In this document: in pieces, positions 18,819-28,202 of the stretch
Numbering within the stretch: position 1 is the first letter of the stretch
Layout: each line of letters begins with the position of its first letter
Assembly (NCBI GenBank): GCA_014360805.1
Contig: JACIWU010000013.1
Coordinates: 1 to 54,937 of the forward strand
Length of the DNA: 54,937 bases
Direction: 5' to 3'
Source of the DNA: Chloroflexota bacterium
Lineage (GTDB): Bacteria > Chloroflexota > Anaerolineae > DTLA01
Made by a program: the position numbers and the translations under genes
The notes under the pieces: generated by a model
The model's input: only the letters and a program-made list of their open reading frames with translations
Database searches by the model: none
Told to the model about the DNA's origin: nothing

Positions 18819-19705
18819 GAGGGCTGCGCCTCCTTCACCGAGTTGACCTGCGCCGCCCACGCCTGCAAGACCTCGCGCATGGGCGCGAAGGCGAAATCGC
18901 GCAGCAAGGCCCGAACCTTGGCCAGCCCGCCCCTGCGTCCCCAGTAGGTCGCCACGTGCTCAAGCGGGGTCAGACCTTTGACCTTGGGCGTGCCCTCGTA
19001 CAACTCCCACGGGTGCACGTACACGACAAAGGGCCGGGTGCGGTTGACCTCGCGCAGGCACCGCCGCACCAGCCGATAGGGCCACAGCCGCAGGTACGCC
19101 CCGCCCGAAACGGGCAGCCGCAGCCCCGCCACGTCGCACACCGTCATGGGGAATTCCCACAGCGGCCCGCGCGGCTCCTCGCGCCTCACATCCGCCGCCG
19201 AGATGCGGTACGGAGCCAGCGGCGCGCCGGGCACCCCGTACAATGGCGTCCGTGCGGGGAAAATGCTGGAATCGTAGGTGTACCCGAATTCGCGCAGCAC
19301 CGGCACGGCCCAGCGGGTGTCCCGATTCAGCGAAAACGTGGGCGCCCGGAACCCCGCAGGCCGCCTCCCATCCAGAACACGGTCGTAGAGATCGGAGAAC
19401 TCGCCCAGTTCGCGCTCCAACTCGGCCTCCGACATGGTCCACAGCGGGCGATGGCTCATGCCGTGGCAGGCGATTTCGTGCCCCAGGTCGTGGATGCGGC
19501 GGAACAGGGCCGGATGCTTCTTCATCACCTCGCCGACGACGAAGAACGTCGCGCGGACGCCCGTCTCCTCCAGCAAATCCAGCAGGGGCTGGATGGCTTC
19601 CTTGGCCTGATCCTCCGGCGTCGCGGGGAGCCGACGCTGGCGCAGGAGTTCAGCCTGGTACCACTCCTCCACGTCCACGGTGAATGCGTTGATCACCTGT
19701 ACCAT
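18815..19705 (-). CDS. Polysaccharide deacetylase (CE4) with DUF3473 C-terminal region
   Basis: The 296-residue protein has the CE4 NodB motifs FTVDVEEWYQ (Asp11), ATFFVVGEV and the metal-binding His81/His85 in HGMSH. GFRAPTFSL with YDSSIFP follows. The C-terminal SGGAYLRLWPYRL, YVHPWELYEG and YWGRRGGLAK match the DUF3473 extension found in deacetylases of exosortase/PEP-CTERM polysaccharide loci. It presumably removes N-acetyl groups from glycan amino sugars. No signal peptide is evident. No exosortase is visible in the window. It lies immediately downstream of the GT2 gene (stop and ATG adjacent). Confidence 0.88.
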   Translation of the reverse strand: MVQVINAFTVDVEEWYQAELLRQRRLPATPEDQAKEAIQPLLDLLEETGVRATFFVVGEVMKKHPALFRRIHDLGHEIACHGMSHRPLWTMSEAELERELGEFSDLYDRVLDGRRPAGFRAPTFSLNRDTRWAVPVLREFGYTYDSSIFPARTPLYGVPGAPLAPYRISAADVRREEPRGPLWEFPMTVCDVAGLRLPVSGGAYLRLWPYRLVRRCLREVNRTRPFVVYVHPWELYEGTPKVKGLTPLEHVATYWGRRGGLAKVRALLRDFAFAPMREVLQAWAAQVNSVKEAQPS

Positions 19706-20461
19706 TCACTTACCTCCCTGGCGGATTCCGTTTTGTGAGGGGCGAATGGCGTTGGTGTGCGTTTGCTTGCGGAGCAGGACCACAAAGATAGACAGCAGCA
19801 TCTTGACCACGTAGTAGATGGGCTTCCAGCCGGCGTGCATGGACGTGCCGCTGATCCGCGCCCGAACAACGACGGGAACCTCCACGACATTGAACCCCGC
19901 ATGGTGGAGCACGATGAGCGTGTCGGCATCGGGAAAATCCGTCGGATAGTTGTCGCGCGCGAAGAACTCCATCACCTCGCGCGTGAGGGCCTGATACCCC
20001 GATGTGGGGTCGGTGAAAGGCCGACGGGTAACCCGCCGCACGATGGCGCGGAAGATGCCCATGCCCGTGCGGCGCGCCCACCCTGCGTCGTACTCCATAC
20101 GGCCCAGGAAGCGCGACCCCAGCGCCACGTCCGCGCCTTCCTCCACCGCGCGCAGCAGCGCCGGTAGGCTTTGCGGGGCGTGCTGGCCGTCGGCGTCCAT
20201 CATGATGCCGATGTCGTAGCCGTGTTCCACCGCGTAGCGAAAGCCCGTCTGAACTGCGCCCCCGTAGCCTAGGTTGCAGGGCAGGCTCACCACCGTGGCC
20301 CCTTTACGGCGGGCGCGCTCGGCCGTATCGTCCGTGGAAGCGTCGTCCACCACCAGCACGTCCAGGCCAGGGTCCACGGCCCGAATCTGATCCAGGACGG
20401 CCTCTATGTTGTTGGCCTCGTTGTGGGCCGGCATGATGACCAACCGACGTTTCCCGCTCAA
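19706..20461 (-). CDS. GT2 family glycosyltransferase (polyprenyl-phosphate sugar synthase-like)
   Basis: The 251-residue GT-A enzyme starts VIMPAHNEANNIEAVL, has VVDDASTDDT and the metal-binding DAD in MMDADGQH, and GSRFLG followed by DPTSGYQALTREV. The C-terminus has one hydrophobic helix (YYVVKMLLSIFVVLL). I chose TTG at 20461 because it follows GGGAG at 8 nt and lies just after the upstream gene's stop; a longer reading would overlap that gene extensively. It probably makes a lipid-phosphate sugar or a related intermediate. Confidence 0.83.
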   Translation of the reverse strand: MSGKRRLVIMPAHNEANNIEAVLDQIRAVDPGLDVLVVDDASTDDTAERARRKGATVVSLPCNLGYGGAVQTGFRYAVEHGYDIGIMMDADGQHAPQSLPALLRAVEEGADVALGSRFLGRMEYDAGWARRTGMGIFRAIVRRVTRRPFTDPTSGYQALTREVMEFFARDNYPTDFPDADTLIVLHHAGFNVVEVPVVVRARISGTSMHAGWKPIYYVVKMLLSIFVVLLRKQTHTNAIRPSQNGIRQGGK

Positions 20462-20477
20462 GTTCTGTGCTCCCAGG

Positions 20478-21242
20478 TCAGTTTTCCTGCGCGTGCTCGT
20501 CGCCTGCGCGGCGCGCCGCTCCGCGTCCCCCCGGCGGGCGACCCAACCGCAGGCGCAATACAGTATCCAGGGCGCGGTAGATTTCTTTCTTGGAGACTTT
20601 GGACGCGCCCCGTCTGCGATTTTCAAAAATTATGGGCACCTCGCGGATACGGTAACCCATCCGCTGCGAGCGGTACAGTATCTCTATCAGAAACGAATAT
20701 CCCTCGGAGAAAATCTCGTCCAGGGCAATGCGCTCCAGGACTTCGCGACGGTAGCAACGGAACCCAGCCGTACAGTCATGGGCGCGCAGCCCCAGCATGA
20801 TTCTGGCAAAGGCATTGGCCCCCCAACTCAGCACTTTGCGCGGCAGGGTGCAGAACCGCGTCCCGCCGCCCCGCACGTACCGCGACCCGACGACCAGGTC
20901 GCATTCGCCCATCTTGTCCACCATGGCGGGGATATAGCGCGGATTGTGCGAGAAATCGGCGTCCATGCTCAAAATCAGCCCCGCGCCATCGGCCAACGCC
21001 CGCTTGAACCCCGCGATGTGAGCCGTGCCCAGGCCCAGTTTGGCGGGGCGATGAATCGGGATAATCCGCCCATCCTCGGCAGCCAGCCTGTCCAGGATAG
21101 CCCCTGTCCCGTCGGGCGAGTTGTCATCCACCACGATGACGCGCAAATCAAGCGGCAGGGCCAGCAACTGCCACACGAGCGGCTCTATGTTTTCGGCCTC
21201 GTTGTATGTCGGGATGACAACGGCAATGGGATCAGACTGCAT
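20478..21242 (-). CDS. Dolichol/polyprenol-phosphate mannose synthase-like GT2
   Basis: The 254-residue protein matches the DPM1 type: VVIPTYNEAENIEPLV, VVDDNSPDGTG, the DxD site in MDADFSHNP, VVGSRYVRGGG, AHDCTAGFRCYRREVLE and GYSFLIEIL. GASKVSKKEI then closes the catalytic domain. It would transfer mannose (or a similar sugar) from GDP-mannose to a polyprenyl phosphate at the inner membrane face, supplying the many GT-C transferases of this locus. It lacks the C-terminal membrane domains of longer relatives. The start ATG overlaps the YfhO-like gene by 11 bp. Confidence 0.9.
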   Translation of the reverse strand: MQSDPIAVVIPTYNEAENIEPLVWQLLALPLDLRVIVVDDNSPDGTGAILDRLAAEDGRIIPIHRPAKLGLGTAHIAGFKRALADGAGLILSMDADFSHNPRYIPAMVDKMGECDLVVGSRYVRGGGTRFCTLPRKVLSWGANAFARIMLGLRAHDCTAGFRCYRREVLERIALDEIFSEGYSFLIEILYRSQRMGYRIREVPIIFENRRRGASKVSKKEIYRALDTVLRLRLGRPPGGRGAARRAGDEHAQEN

Positions 21243-23298
21243 GTTTCACCTCATCCTGCAATACAAGTACATTCGGATTCCAGACCGCGACAACCAGCAG
21301 CGCCATCGCCGCCAGCCCGCTCAGCACGCACGTAACCGCAATATAGGATGGCTCTCTGTACGCGAACAACACCTCGTGCTCCCCAGCCTCCAGTTCCACG
21401 CCCAGGAGCATGTCGTCCACGCGCTCCAGCGCAGCGGGCGCGCCATCCACAGACACGCGCCAGTGCGGATACCAGCCCTCGCTGACCACGAGCAGCGCCC
21501 GCGAGGTCGGCGCCGCCTGCACGCGGATGCGCGTGGGGCTTTCGCGCACGTAGGCCACGTCGCCGCCCACAGGCTCTGCCGACGCCGCAGGCGAACGCAA
21601 CACGGCGAACGGACGGTAGTCCGGCTTCTCCAGTATCTCCACGGTATCCGAATCCCACACGGTCTGCGCGAATCCGGCGGCCACGGCACCGGCGCGGATG
21701 GCGCTGTACTGCGGGTCGGTCTTGCGCAGCATGGCGTAGCGCGCGCTCAGGATGTGCAGCGCCGTGTTGTAATCGCCCCAGTCCAGCAGTTCCCACGTGT
21801 GAATCGGCGTCCCCTCCACCCAGTGGCCCGCGAAGCGCAGCACCGGCGCCAGCGGCAGGGAGTAGGACGCGGCGTAGCGCACCGCGTTCTGACTCGCGGG
21901 TTCCCACAGCCGCCAGTCCCCGCCCTGTTGGGCCAGGAATGCGTAGGCGGCCCGCTCATCGCGGGTAAAGTAAGAGTCGGTCGTCGTGAAGACTCCGCCG
22001 GCGGGCCGGAAATCCACGAGAATCACCAGCGCGGCCAGCGCCAGCCACCCATTCACCGGCACGCGGCGCACGGCGCGCTCCAGCGTCAGAAGCCCAAGCC
22101 CCGCCAGTACCGCCAACGCGAAGACCACCAGCATCAGCGCGCGGAACGGGATGAGCGTCTTGAACAGGGGCAGCGCCTGGAATGGATTCCACGCCACCGT
22201 GGGGCCGAACGCCATCCAGAGGGCCAGCGCCCCCAGGAGCGCCACCACCCACGCCTCGCGTTGCCTGCGCAACTGTCCGAGGCCCAGCGCCGCAAGCCCC
22301 AGCACGGGCCAGCCCAGGTACCATGCAAACAGCCCGCCGAAGGATTTCCATATCGTCGGCAGGGCGGCGGTGTCCACGGGCACGCCAACGCGCCGCAGGA
22401 GCGCGCCCCACAACAGCGCGGGCGCCGCCGAGTAGTCCGCCAGCAGCGCCGTCGCCGCGCCCCCCGCGCTCCCCCGCATGTGGTACGCGCCCAGGTGCTT
22501 GAGTTCCACCGTCGCCGGAAGCGCCATGCCCAGCGCCACCACCGCCGCGCCGAGGGCCACCCCGGCCAGGCGCAGCAACGCCCCGCCCGGTGCGGATTCG
22601 CGGCGCGCCACCCGCGACAGTTCGCGCAGGGCCGCGTAGCCCCCGAACCACACCGCCGACACCAGCGCGCGCTCCGGACTCACCCACGGGAACAGCCCCA
22701 GGCACAACGCAGCCAGGGCGAGCATCCGCGCGCGCCTTTCGGGACGGCGCAGCGCCAACTCGTAGAACAGAAACGGCAGCGGCAGCAGCGCCCAAAACGG
22801 AACAAACTCCCACCAATCCACCGCCGTGTGGATATGGTACGGCGCGATCATGTAGACCAGCCCGGCCACCAAGGCAGCCTGCCATCGCCCCGTGAGAAGC
22901 CGCACGTATTCGTACATCGCCACACCCGACGCCGCAAACCCCAGAAACGCCACGCCCTTCAGCGCCTGCTCCATCGGGATGCCAACCCACCCGATGAGGG
23001 CCATGCCCGCGTACAGCGGCCAAGCCAGCAGGCGCATCCACGGGAATCCGCCGAACTCCCACGGGTTCCACGGCGTCAGGAATCGGCCCTGGCGCAGTTC
23101 GTCCAGCACAAACCACGACGTGGCGAACTGCACGATCATCTCCATGCGGGGCGACGTGGGCAACCGCCCATTGAGCCAGCCGCGCATGAAGAACAGCATC
23201 ACCACGCCCAGGAACGCCCAGTGCGCCCAGCGGCTGCCGAGTATTCGCTTGTACCCCTCGCGGCTATCCGCGGAGGTGCCAGGCGATGACCTCGTCAA
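21232..23298 (-). CDS. YfhO-family polytopic membrane protein
   Basis: The 688-residue protein has about 12-13 membrane segments and a C-terminal beta-rich domain. Typical YfhO features are GRFLTPWNPWEFGGFPW near the N-terminus, TLIPFRALMLVVFALAVLAG in the core and SEGWYPHWRVSVDGAPA with EAGEHEVLFAYRE at the end. YfhO proteins are GT-C-like and involved in glycosylation of wall or lipid polymers in Firmicutes; the activity here is inferred. The start is TTG at 23298, overlapping the epimerase gene by 35 bp; no better start lies before the first membrane helix, so the start is uncertain. Confidence 0.82.
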   Translation of the reverse strand: MTRSSPGTSADSREGYKRILGSRWAHWAFLGVVMLFFMRGWLNGRLPTSPRMEMIVQFATSWFVLDELRQGRFLTPWNPWEFGGFPWMRLLAWPLYAGMALIGWVGIPMEQALKGVAFLGFAASGVAMYEYVRLLTGRWQAALVAGLVYMIAPYHIHTAVDWWEFVPFWALLPLPFLFYELALRRPERRARMLALAALCLGLFPWVSPERALVSAVWFGGYAALRELSRVARRESAPGGALLRLAGVALGAAVVALGMALPATVELKHLGAYHMRGSAGGAATALLADYSAAPALLWGALLRRVGVPVDTAALPTIWKSFGGLFAWYLGWPVLGLAALGLGQLRRQREAWVVALLGALALWMAFGPTVAWNPFQALPLFKTLIPFRALMLVVFALAVLAGLGLLTLERAVRRVPVNGWLALAALVILVDFRPAGGVFTTTDSYFTRDERAAYAFLAQQGGDWRLWEPASQNAVRYAASYSLPLAPVLRFAGHWVEGTPIHTWELLDWGDYNTALHILSARYAMLRKTDPQYSAIRAGAVAAGFAQTVWDSDTVEILEKPDYRPFAVLRSPAASAEPVGGDVAYVRESPTRIRVQAAPTSRALLVVSEGWYPHWRVSVDGAPAALERVDDMLLGVELEAGEHEVLFAYREPSYIAVTCVLSGLAAMALLVVAVWNPNVLVLQDEVKHAV

Positions 23299-24199
23299 TC
23301 TTGTCCTCCAGCCGTCCCTTCGGCTCGTAGCCCAACAGGCGGCGCGCCTTAGAGATGTCGGGCACGGAATAGCGCAACTCGCCCGGGTGGGCGGGAGCGT
23401 GCTCGGGCCGAATGGTCGGGTTCAACTTGCGGCACAGCAGGGCGGCCACTTCGTTGACCGACGTGGCGTGGCCCGTGCCGATGTTGAAGATTTCGCCCGC
23501 CACGTCCTTCAGCGACGCCAGCACCGTCGCGTCGGCGACATCGCCCACGTACACGAAATCGCGGCGCTGCTCGCCATCGCCGAAGATGACGGGCGGCTCA
23601 CCGGCCAGCAACCGCTTGATGAAAATCGTGATGACGCCCACGTAGGGCGTGTAGCCTTGGCGCGGGCCGTAGGTGTTGAAGTAGCGCAGGATGACCGGCT
23701 CCAGGCCCAGCGTCTCCGCCAGGCACAGCAGGTACTTCTCGCCGGCGAGTTTGCCCACGCCGTAGGGCGAAATCGGCTCCGTGGGGTGGGTCTCCGGAAT
23801 CGGGGCGGGCGTCGGGGCGTCGGCGTACACCCCCATGGACGACGCATACACCAAGCGCCGCACCTTGCGTTCGGCGCAGGCTTGCAGCAGGGTCAGCGTG
23901 CCCATGACGTTGGTCTGCGCGTCCTCGTAGAAGCGATCCACCGAGGCACGGATGCTCACGCGCGCGGCCAGGTGGAACACGATGTCCACGCCATCCAGGG
24001 CGCGCTCCACCGCCGCGGGGTCGCGCACATCGCCGACGACGAGTTCGGCCCCGTCGGGCACGTTCTCGCGCACGCCCACCGACAGGTTGTCCAGCACGCG
24101 CACTTGCGCGCCCAACCCCAGCAGCCGCTCGGCCACGTGCGACCCGATGAACCCGGCGCCCCCTGTTACAAGCGCCCGTCGGAATCCAGGCCCGTTCAT
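23264..24199 (-). CDS. NAD-dependent nucleotide-sugar epimerase/dehydratase (GalE-like extended SDR)
   Basis: The 311-residue protein has TGGAGFIGSHVAE at residues 12-24, VLDNLSVG, the HLAARVSIRASV segment, the YxxxK pair in SPYGVGKLAGEK and ILRYFNTYGPRQ. GDGEQRRDFVYVGDVADA follows. This pattern is that of UDP-glucose 4-epimerase/dTDP-glucose dehydratase relatives. The ATG at 24199 overlaps the stop of the nucleotidyltransferase (ATGA at 24196-24199). Together they probably make and convert an activated sugar for the locus; epimerase is more likely than dehydratase but not proven. Confidence 0.87.
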   Translation of the reverse strand: MNGPGFRRALVTGGAGFIGSHVAERLLGLGAQVRVLDNLSVGVRENVPDGAELVVGDVRDPAAVERALDGVDIVFHLAARVSIRASVDRFYEDAQTNVMGTLTLLQACAERKVRRLVYASSMGVYADAPTPAPIPETHPTEPISPYGVGKLAGEKYLLCLAETLGLEPVILRYFNTYGPRQGYTPYVGVITIFIKRLLAGEPPVIFGDGEQRRDFVYVGDVADATVLASLKDVAGEIFNIGTGHATSVNEVAALLCRKLNPTIRPEHAPAHPGELRYSVPDISKARRLLGYEPKGRLEDKIDEVIAWHLRG

Positions 24200-25146
24200 G
24201 GCGCGGTCTCCCTCAAGTCCAGCGTTACCTCCGGCGTTACCAGTTGGCGCACCAGGTCGTGGGGCGCATCCACGACGGTGCCCGACAGAATCAGCGAGTC
24301 CTGCACGAGAATGGGATGCTTCACCACGACGCCGTCGCCCAAGACGGAGTTCTGCACGCGCGCGCCTGGGGCCAGCGTTACCCCCTCGCCGATGACGGCG
24401 TTGACGCCCAGCCGCTGCAGTTCCGCCAGATTGCATTCCAGCAGGTCTTTGGCCACCGTAACGTTCACGTCCATGTCCACCACTTCGGCGGGATACACAG
24501 GATAGCCGTCGTCAATGAGAATCTGGATGGAATTGGTGAGTTCGTACTCGTCGCGCTGGGCAGTCCGAGGCGTGCGGCGGATAGCGTCAAAGATGGACAG
24601 GTCAAAGGCGTAGATGCCACAGCCCTTCAGGTTGCTGGGCGGGCACCGAGGCTTCTCAATGACCCGCGTAACAATGCCGCTGGGGTGGACGACGACGGCA
24701 AAGTTGCGGCTGATACGGGCGGGGTCGGCCTCCCGCTTGACGGCCAGCACAGCGCCGGCCCTGCGCTCCCAGAACATCTCCACCATCTCGTGGAGCCGCG
24801 GAGCCGCCATGAAAATGTCGCCTAGGAATAGCAGGAAGGGGTCGTTGACGTAAGGCTCCAACTGGCCCACCGCGTGGGCAATGCCGAGTTTCTCCTTCTG
24901 CTCCACGTAGGTGATGTGCATCCCAAGCCACGCGCCGTCGCCGAAGCGCGAGACGATGCCCTCCTTCAAGTGGCCCACCACCAGAATGACCTCGCGGATG
25001 CCGATGCGCCGCATGTCTTCCAGTTGGTACTGCAAAATCGGCTTGTTGCAGACGGGCAGGAGTGGCTTGGGCCGATAGATGCTCAGCGGCTCAATGCGGC
25101 TTCCCTGCCCCGCCGCCAGAATCACTCCGATCATCTTGCCATTCAT
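24196..25146 (-). CDS. Sugar-1-phosphate nucleotidyltransferase (RmlA/GalU-like) with partial beta-helix C-terminus
   Basis: The 316-residue protein begins IGVILAAGQGSRIEPLSIYRPKPLLPVCNKPIL, matching the NTP_transferase signature with the GxGxR nucleotide loop. FLGDIFMAAP gives the catalytic acidic metal site, and IEKPRCPPSNLKGCGIYAF follows. The final about 80 residues (VNAVIGEGVTLAPGARVQNSVLGDGVVV) are hexapeptide-type beta-helix turns. It makes NDP-sugar (dTDP- or UDP-glucose type) for the epimerase encoded immediately downstream. The ATG at 25146 follows GGGGGTGGG. The base specificity cannot be told from sequence. Confidence 0.88.
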   Translation of the reverse strand: MNGKMIGVILAAGQGSRIEPLSIYRPKPLLPVCNKPILQYQLEDMRRIGIREVILVVGHLKEGIVSRFGDGAWLGMHITYVEQKEKLGIAHAVGQLEPYVNDPFLLFLGDIFMAAPRLHEMVEMFWERRAGAVLAVKREADPARISRNFAVVVHPSGIVTRVIEKPRCPPSNLKGCGIYAFDLSIFDAIRRTPRTAQRDEYELTNSIQILIDDGYPVYPAEVVDMDVNVTVAKDLLECNLAELQRLGVNAVIGEGVTLAPGARVQNSVLGDGVVVKHPILVQDSLILSGTVVDAPHDLVRQLVTPEVTLDLRETAP

Positions 25147-25174
25147 GAACCCACCCCCTGACGGGCGTCGCCGC

Positions 25175-25918
25175 CTAGATGCGGTTGAGCACCCGCGCCC
25201 GATACAGAATCTGCTTGAACTTCAGATAGACCAGAAACCAGCCCATCTGCCAGGCCGTGCGAAACGTCTTGAGTTTGGACTGCCCCGCCAACCGCTCCGA
25301 GTGCGTAATCCCCACCTCGCCGATGCGGTAGCCCAGCGTCTGCGCCTTGACGAGAATCTCGGTCGGCGTCGGATAGCCGCGCGCCTCAATCGGAATGGCC
25401 TGGGCCACGTCGCGGCGCAACAGTTTCAACGCGCAGTTTGTGTCGCGCAGGCGCAGCCCGAACATCAGCCGCACCAGCACGTTCAGCCCGCGGTCGGCCA
25501 CCACGCGCACGAAGGTGTCGCGCTTGCCCTTGCGGTAGCCCGTTACCAGATCGTACCCGCCGCGGCGGAGTTCGGCCAGCAGCAGGCGATACTCGGCGGC
25601 GTCAAACTGCCCGTCGGAGTCAATGGTAACCACGTAGTCGCCGTCGGCGTGGGCGATGGCCTGCGACAGGGCGTACCCGTAGCCGCCGTTGGGCTTGTAG
25701 TCCACCACCACCAGGAACGGAATCTCCGCCTGCAGTTCGCGCAGGATGTCCGCCGTGCGGTCGGTGCTGCCGTCGTTGGCCACGACGATTTGGCCGCGAA
25801 TGCCATCCTCGCGGATGACCTGCGCCCAGTAGCGCACCACCCGCGCGATGCCTTCCTCCTCGTTGTAGGCCGGCGCGCAGATGGAGATTTCGGGTCTATC
25901 CTCTGTCCGCTCGTCCAT
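25175..25918 (-). CDS. GT2 family glycosyltransferase
   Basis: The 247-residue GT-A enzyme has ISICAPAYNEEEGIARVV, VVANDGSTDRTADIL, the acidic DSD site in TIDSDGQFD, and TNCALKLLRRDVAQAIPIEARGY. A SERLAGQSKLKTF tail is typical of DPM-like GT2 enzymes without C-terminal membrane helices. The ATG at 25918 follows TGAGGGGA, five nt after the stop of the small EamA-like gene. It probably charges a polyprenyl phosphate or extends a lipid-linked sugar. Longer readings upstream are not supported by a ribosome binding site. Confidence 0.87.
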   Translation of the reverse strand: MDERTEDRPEISICAPAYNEEEGIARVVRYWAQVIREDGIRGQIVVANDGSTDRTADILRELQAEIPFLVVVDYKPNGGYGYALSQAIAHADGDYVVTIDSDGQFDAAEYRLLLAELRRGGYDLVTGYRKGKRDTFVRVVADRGLNVLVRLMFGLRLRDTNCALKLLRRDVAQAIPIEARGYPTPTEILVKAQTLGYRIGEVGITHSERLAGQSKLKTFRTAWQMGWFLVYLKFKQILYRARVLNRI

Positions 25919-25923
25919 TCCCC

Positions 25924-26277
25924 TCACCTGCCGATGAGAAACGCCCCGCCGCAGATCAGCAGAACGCCGATCCATCGCGCTGGCGAGACCGGTTCCTTGA
26001 GAACCAGCCACGACAGAAAGACCACGACCACGTACCCCAGGCCCACCATCGGATAGGCAAAACTCAACGGCAGCCTGGACAGCGCCACCAGGTACACGAT
26101 GGACGACAGGGCATAGCAGAGAATCCCCAGCACCACGTAGGGGTTGGAGAACATCCGAACCAGCGCGCGCAAGGTCAGGGTGTTGAGCGCCCCCACCTGC
26201 GTCATGCCCGTCTTCATCACCATCTGGCCGGCCACGCCCAGTAACACGGCCAGCAGCAGGAATATCACCGGATTCAT
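25924..26277 (-). CDS. Small EamA/SMR-like membrane protein (ArnE/F-type)
   Basis: The 117-residue protein has four hydrophobic helices (about 2-20, 36-54, 58-80, 92-115). It has GVAGQMVMKTG in helix 1, LGILCYALSSIVYLVALSRLPLSFAYPMVGLGYVVVVFLSWLVLKEP in the middle and WIGVLLICGGAFLIGR at the end, as in small drug/metabolite transporters and ArnE/ArnF subunits that flip undecaprenyl-phosphate sugars. Next to a GT2 gene, a flippase for a lipid-phosphate sugar is the best inference. ATG at 26277 follows AAGGAGA. Confidence 0.85.
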   Translation of the reverse strand: MNPVIFLLLAVLLGVAGQMVMKTGMTQVGALNTLTLRALVRMFSNPYVVLGILCYALSSIVYLVALSRLPLSFAYPMVGLGYVVVVFLSWLVLKEPVSPARWIGVLLICGGAFLIGR

Positions 26278-26297
26278 GCCCGTTCTCCTTGATCGCG

Positions 26298-28202
26298 TCA
26301 TTTGTGCTCCACGCCTGTGAATCGGTAGGCCCATATCGTATCCTGGATATAGGTCTTCTTGTCCCCGTTTACCCACTCGCTCGACGGGATTGCCGGCGTG
26401 GGCGGCACCAGGCGCATCAGCGCGCCGCCGTGATACAGCGCCGTGTCCTCAAACCGGCCCGCCAACTCCCACCCGTTGCGAGCGTCCATGAGCGCCCTGG
26501 CCTCATCCCAAGACGCGCCCAGACTCCCCTGCGCGAGCAGAACGATGCGCACGCCGTTGTCCTCCAGCCAGTCCAGCGCCTCGTCCGAGGGGAACCCTCG
26601 CAGAGTCTGCTCCGCCTGCCGGAACGCCAGGGGTACGAAAGTCCCGTATCCGTAGGCGATGGGCTGGCCGTGAACCCGCTGCTGGTACAGCGGATAACCG
26701 TACCAGGTGCGCTCCAGCGGGAACTGGGCCACCGGCGACGGCCTGGGCTGCGCCGCCAGCCAAGCGTCCACCGGCTGCCCCCTGGCCTCGCTATATCCTA
26801 ACGGAAACGGCGCGGACGCCAAATCCAGCGCCAGGAAGAGCGCCAGGCCGCCGATGACGGCGACCCGCCCCCCGCGAGCCTTCGCCCGCCCCGCCAGCCA
26901 CGCCGCGCCCGCCCCCGCCAGCACCGACACGGAGACGACCGTCATCAGCGCGAAACGCGCCGGAACCCGCATCGCCGTGAAGAACGGGAAGAACAGGTAC
27001 AAGAGCAGCGTCGGCATGGGCACGAGCACCGTACCCGGCACATCCATCTTGCCGAACGCCAGCGGGTTCAGCGCCGCCTTCTCCGTCAGGAAGTACATAC
27101 CGCCCGCGAACGCCCGCGATACTGCCTCGGGCGCGGGAATGCGCACGGGGCCGCCCGCGACGTGCAGCGTCGTCCCCAGCGCCAGCGCAAGCCCCACCAG
27201 CCCAAGCCAGGCGTAGGGCCGCAACTGCCGGTCGCGCCGCTTCCACAGCCAGACCCCCGCCAGCGCCACCGCCGCCCACCCCAGGTAGAGCACGCCCTCG
27301 TGGATGTTGGGGATATAGCGGGCGGCCAGCGTTTCGCCCCAGAGGGGATGCAGCACGCTGGGCCACAGGAAGTCGGCCACGCTCGCCGACCACTGGTCAA
27401 TGTAGGCCAGGTCGCGGTACTCCGTGGCCCCCGCGCCCGCGTTGCGCACGAGGGGAATCGCCGCGGGCAGCATCACCACGCCGGCCACGCACACAAGGGC
27501 CGCGACAACCGCCGCCAAGCGGCGCGGCTCCCACTCGCGGCGCGTCTGCACCCATCGGATCACGCCGAACAGCCCCAGGAACAACCCCACCATGTAGGCG
27601 TAATACCAGGACGACAGCGCCGTGAGGCCGAAGAACAATCCGGCCAGCGCGCCGTCCCTTGCCCGCCGCATCCGAAAGGCCTGCTCCACGAACAGGAACG
27701 CCAGGGGAATCCACTGCGTGCCCAGCAGCGGCAGATGCCCCGCCCCCAGGTGGGCCATGCGGTAGGGGCTGAAGGCGAAAACGGCCCCCGCCACCGCCCC
27801 GGCCAGTCGGCTACCGGTCAGGTACCGCGCCAGGCAGTACATGGCCCACCCCGACAACACAAACGACAGCAGCACCACCGCGTTGTACGCCGCCACCTCG
27901 CCCCAGATGGCCGCGAATGGCAACGCCAGCGCCATGTTCGCGAGCGTGGTCTCCGACAGGCTGACGTCGTAGCCCGATGGGTAGAAAACGTCCGGATTGA
28001 ACAGCGGCGACTGCCCGCGTTCCAGCAGGGCGGTTTTGAACCACCCTATCTTGTAAAGGTACTCGTAGTTGTCGCCCGGCGGCCCCAGCACAGCATCGGA
28101 CAGATGGGCGACGAGCGGCCAGGTGCCCACTGCCGCCAGCACCGCGAAGGCCGCCAAGACCGCCAGGTGCTCCCGCCACGACATCGCGCCCCCGGCCTTC
28201 AT
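26298..28202 (-). CDS. Large polytopic membrane protein, GT-C/YfhO-like
   Basis: The 634-residue protein starts with a membrane helix and a loop carrying GPPGDNYEYLYKIGWF and NPDVFYPSGYDVS. About 11 further helices follow, with RLAGAVAGAVFAFSPYRMAHL and MRVPARFALMTVVSVSVLAG, then an extracytoplasmic C-terminal domain with GFPSDEALDWLEDNGVRIVLL. It resembles uncharacterised GT-C-like proteins common in Chloroflexota rather than a named family. The ATG at 28202 overlaps the upstream stop as ATGA. A glycosyltransferase role is inferred from topology and neighbours. Confidence 0.75.
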   Translation of the reverse strand: MKAGGAMSWREHLAVLAAFAVLAAVGTWPLVAHLSDAVLGPPGDNYEYLYKIGWFKTALLERGQSPLFNPDVFYPSGYDVSLSETTLANMALALPFAAIWGEVAAYNAVVLLSFVLSGWAMYCLARYLTGSRLAGAVAGAVFAFSPYRMAHLGAGHLPLLGTQWIPLAFLFVEQAFRMRRARDGALAGLFFGLTALSSWYYAYMVGLFLGLFGVIRWVQTRREWEPRRLAAVVAALVCVAGVVMLPAAIPLVRNAGAGATEYRDLAYIDQWSASVADFLWPSVLHPLWGETLAARYIPNIHEGVLYLGWAAVALAGVWLWKRRDRQLRPYAWLGLVGLALALGTTLHVAGGPVRIPAPEAVSRAFAGGMYFLTEKAALNPLAFGKMDVPGTVLVPMPTLLLYLFFPFFTAMRVPARFALMTVVSVSVLAGAGAAWLAGRAKARGGRVAVIGGLALFLALDLASAPFPLGYSEARGQPVDAWLAAQPRPSPVAQFPLERTWYGYPLYQQRVHGQPIAYGYGTFVPLAFRQAEQTLRGFPSDEALDWLEDNGVRIVLLAQGSLGASWDEARALMDARNGWELAGRFEDTALYHGGALMRLVPPTPAIPSSEWVNGDKKTYIQDTIWAYRFTGVEHK

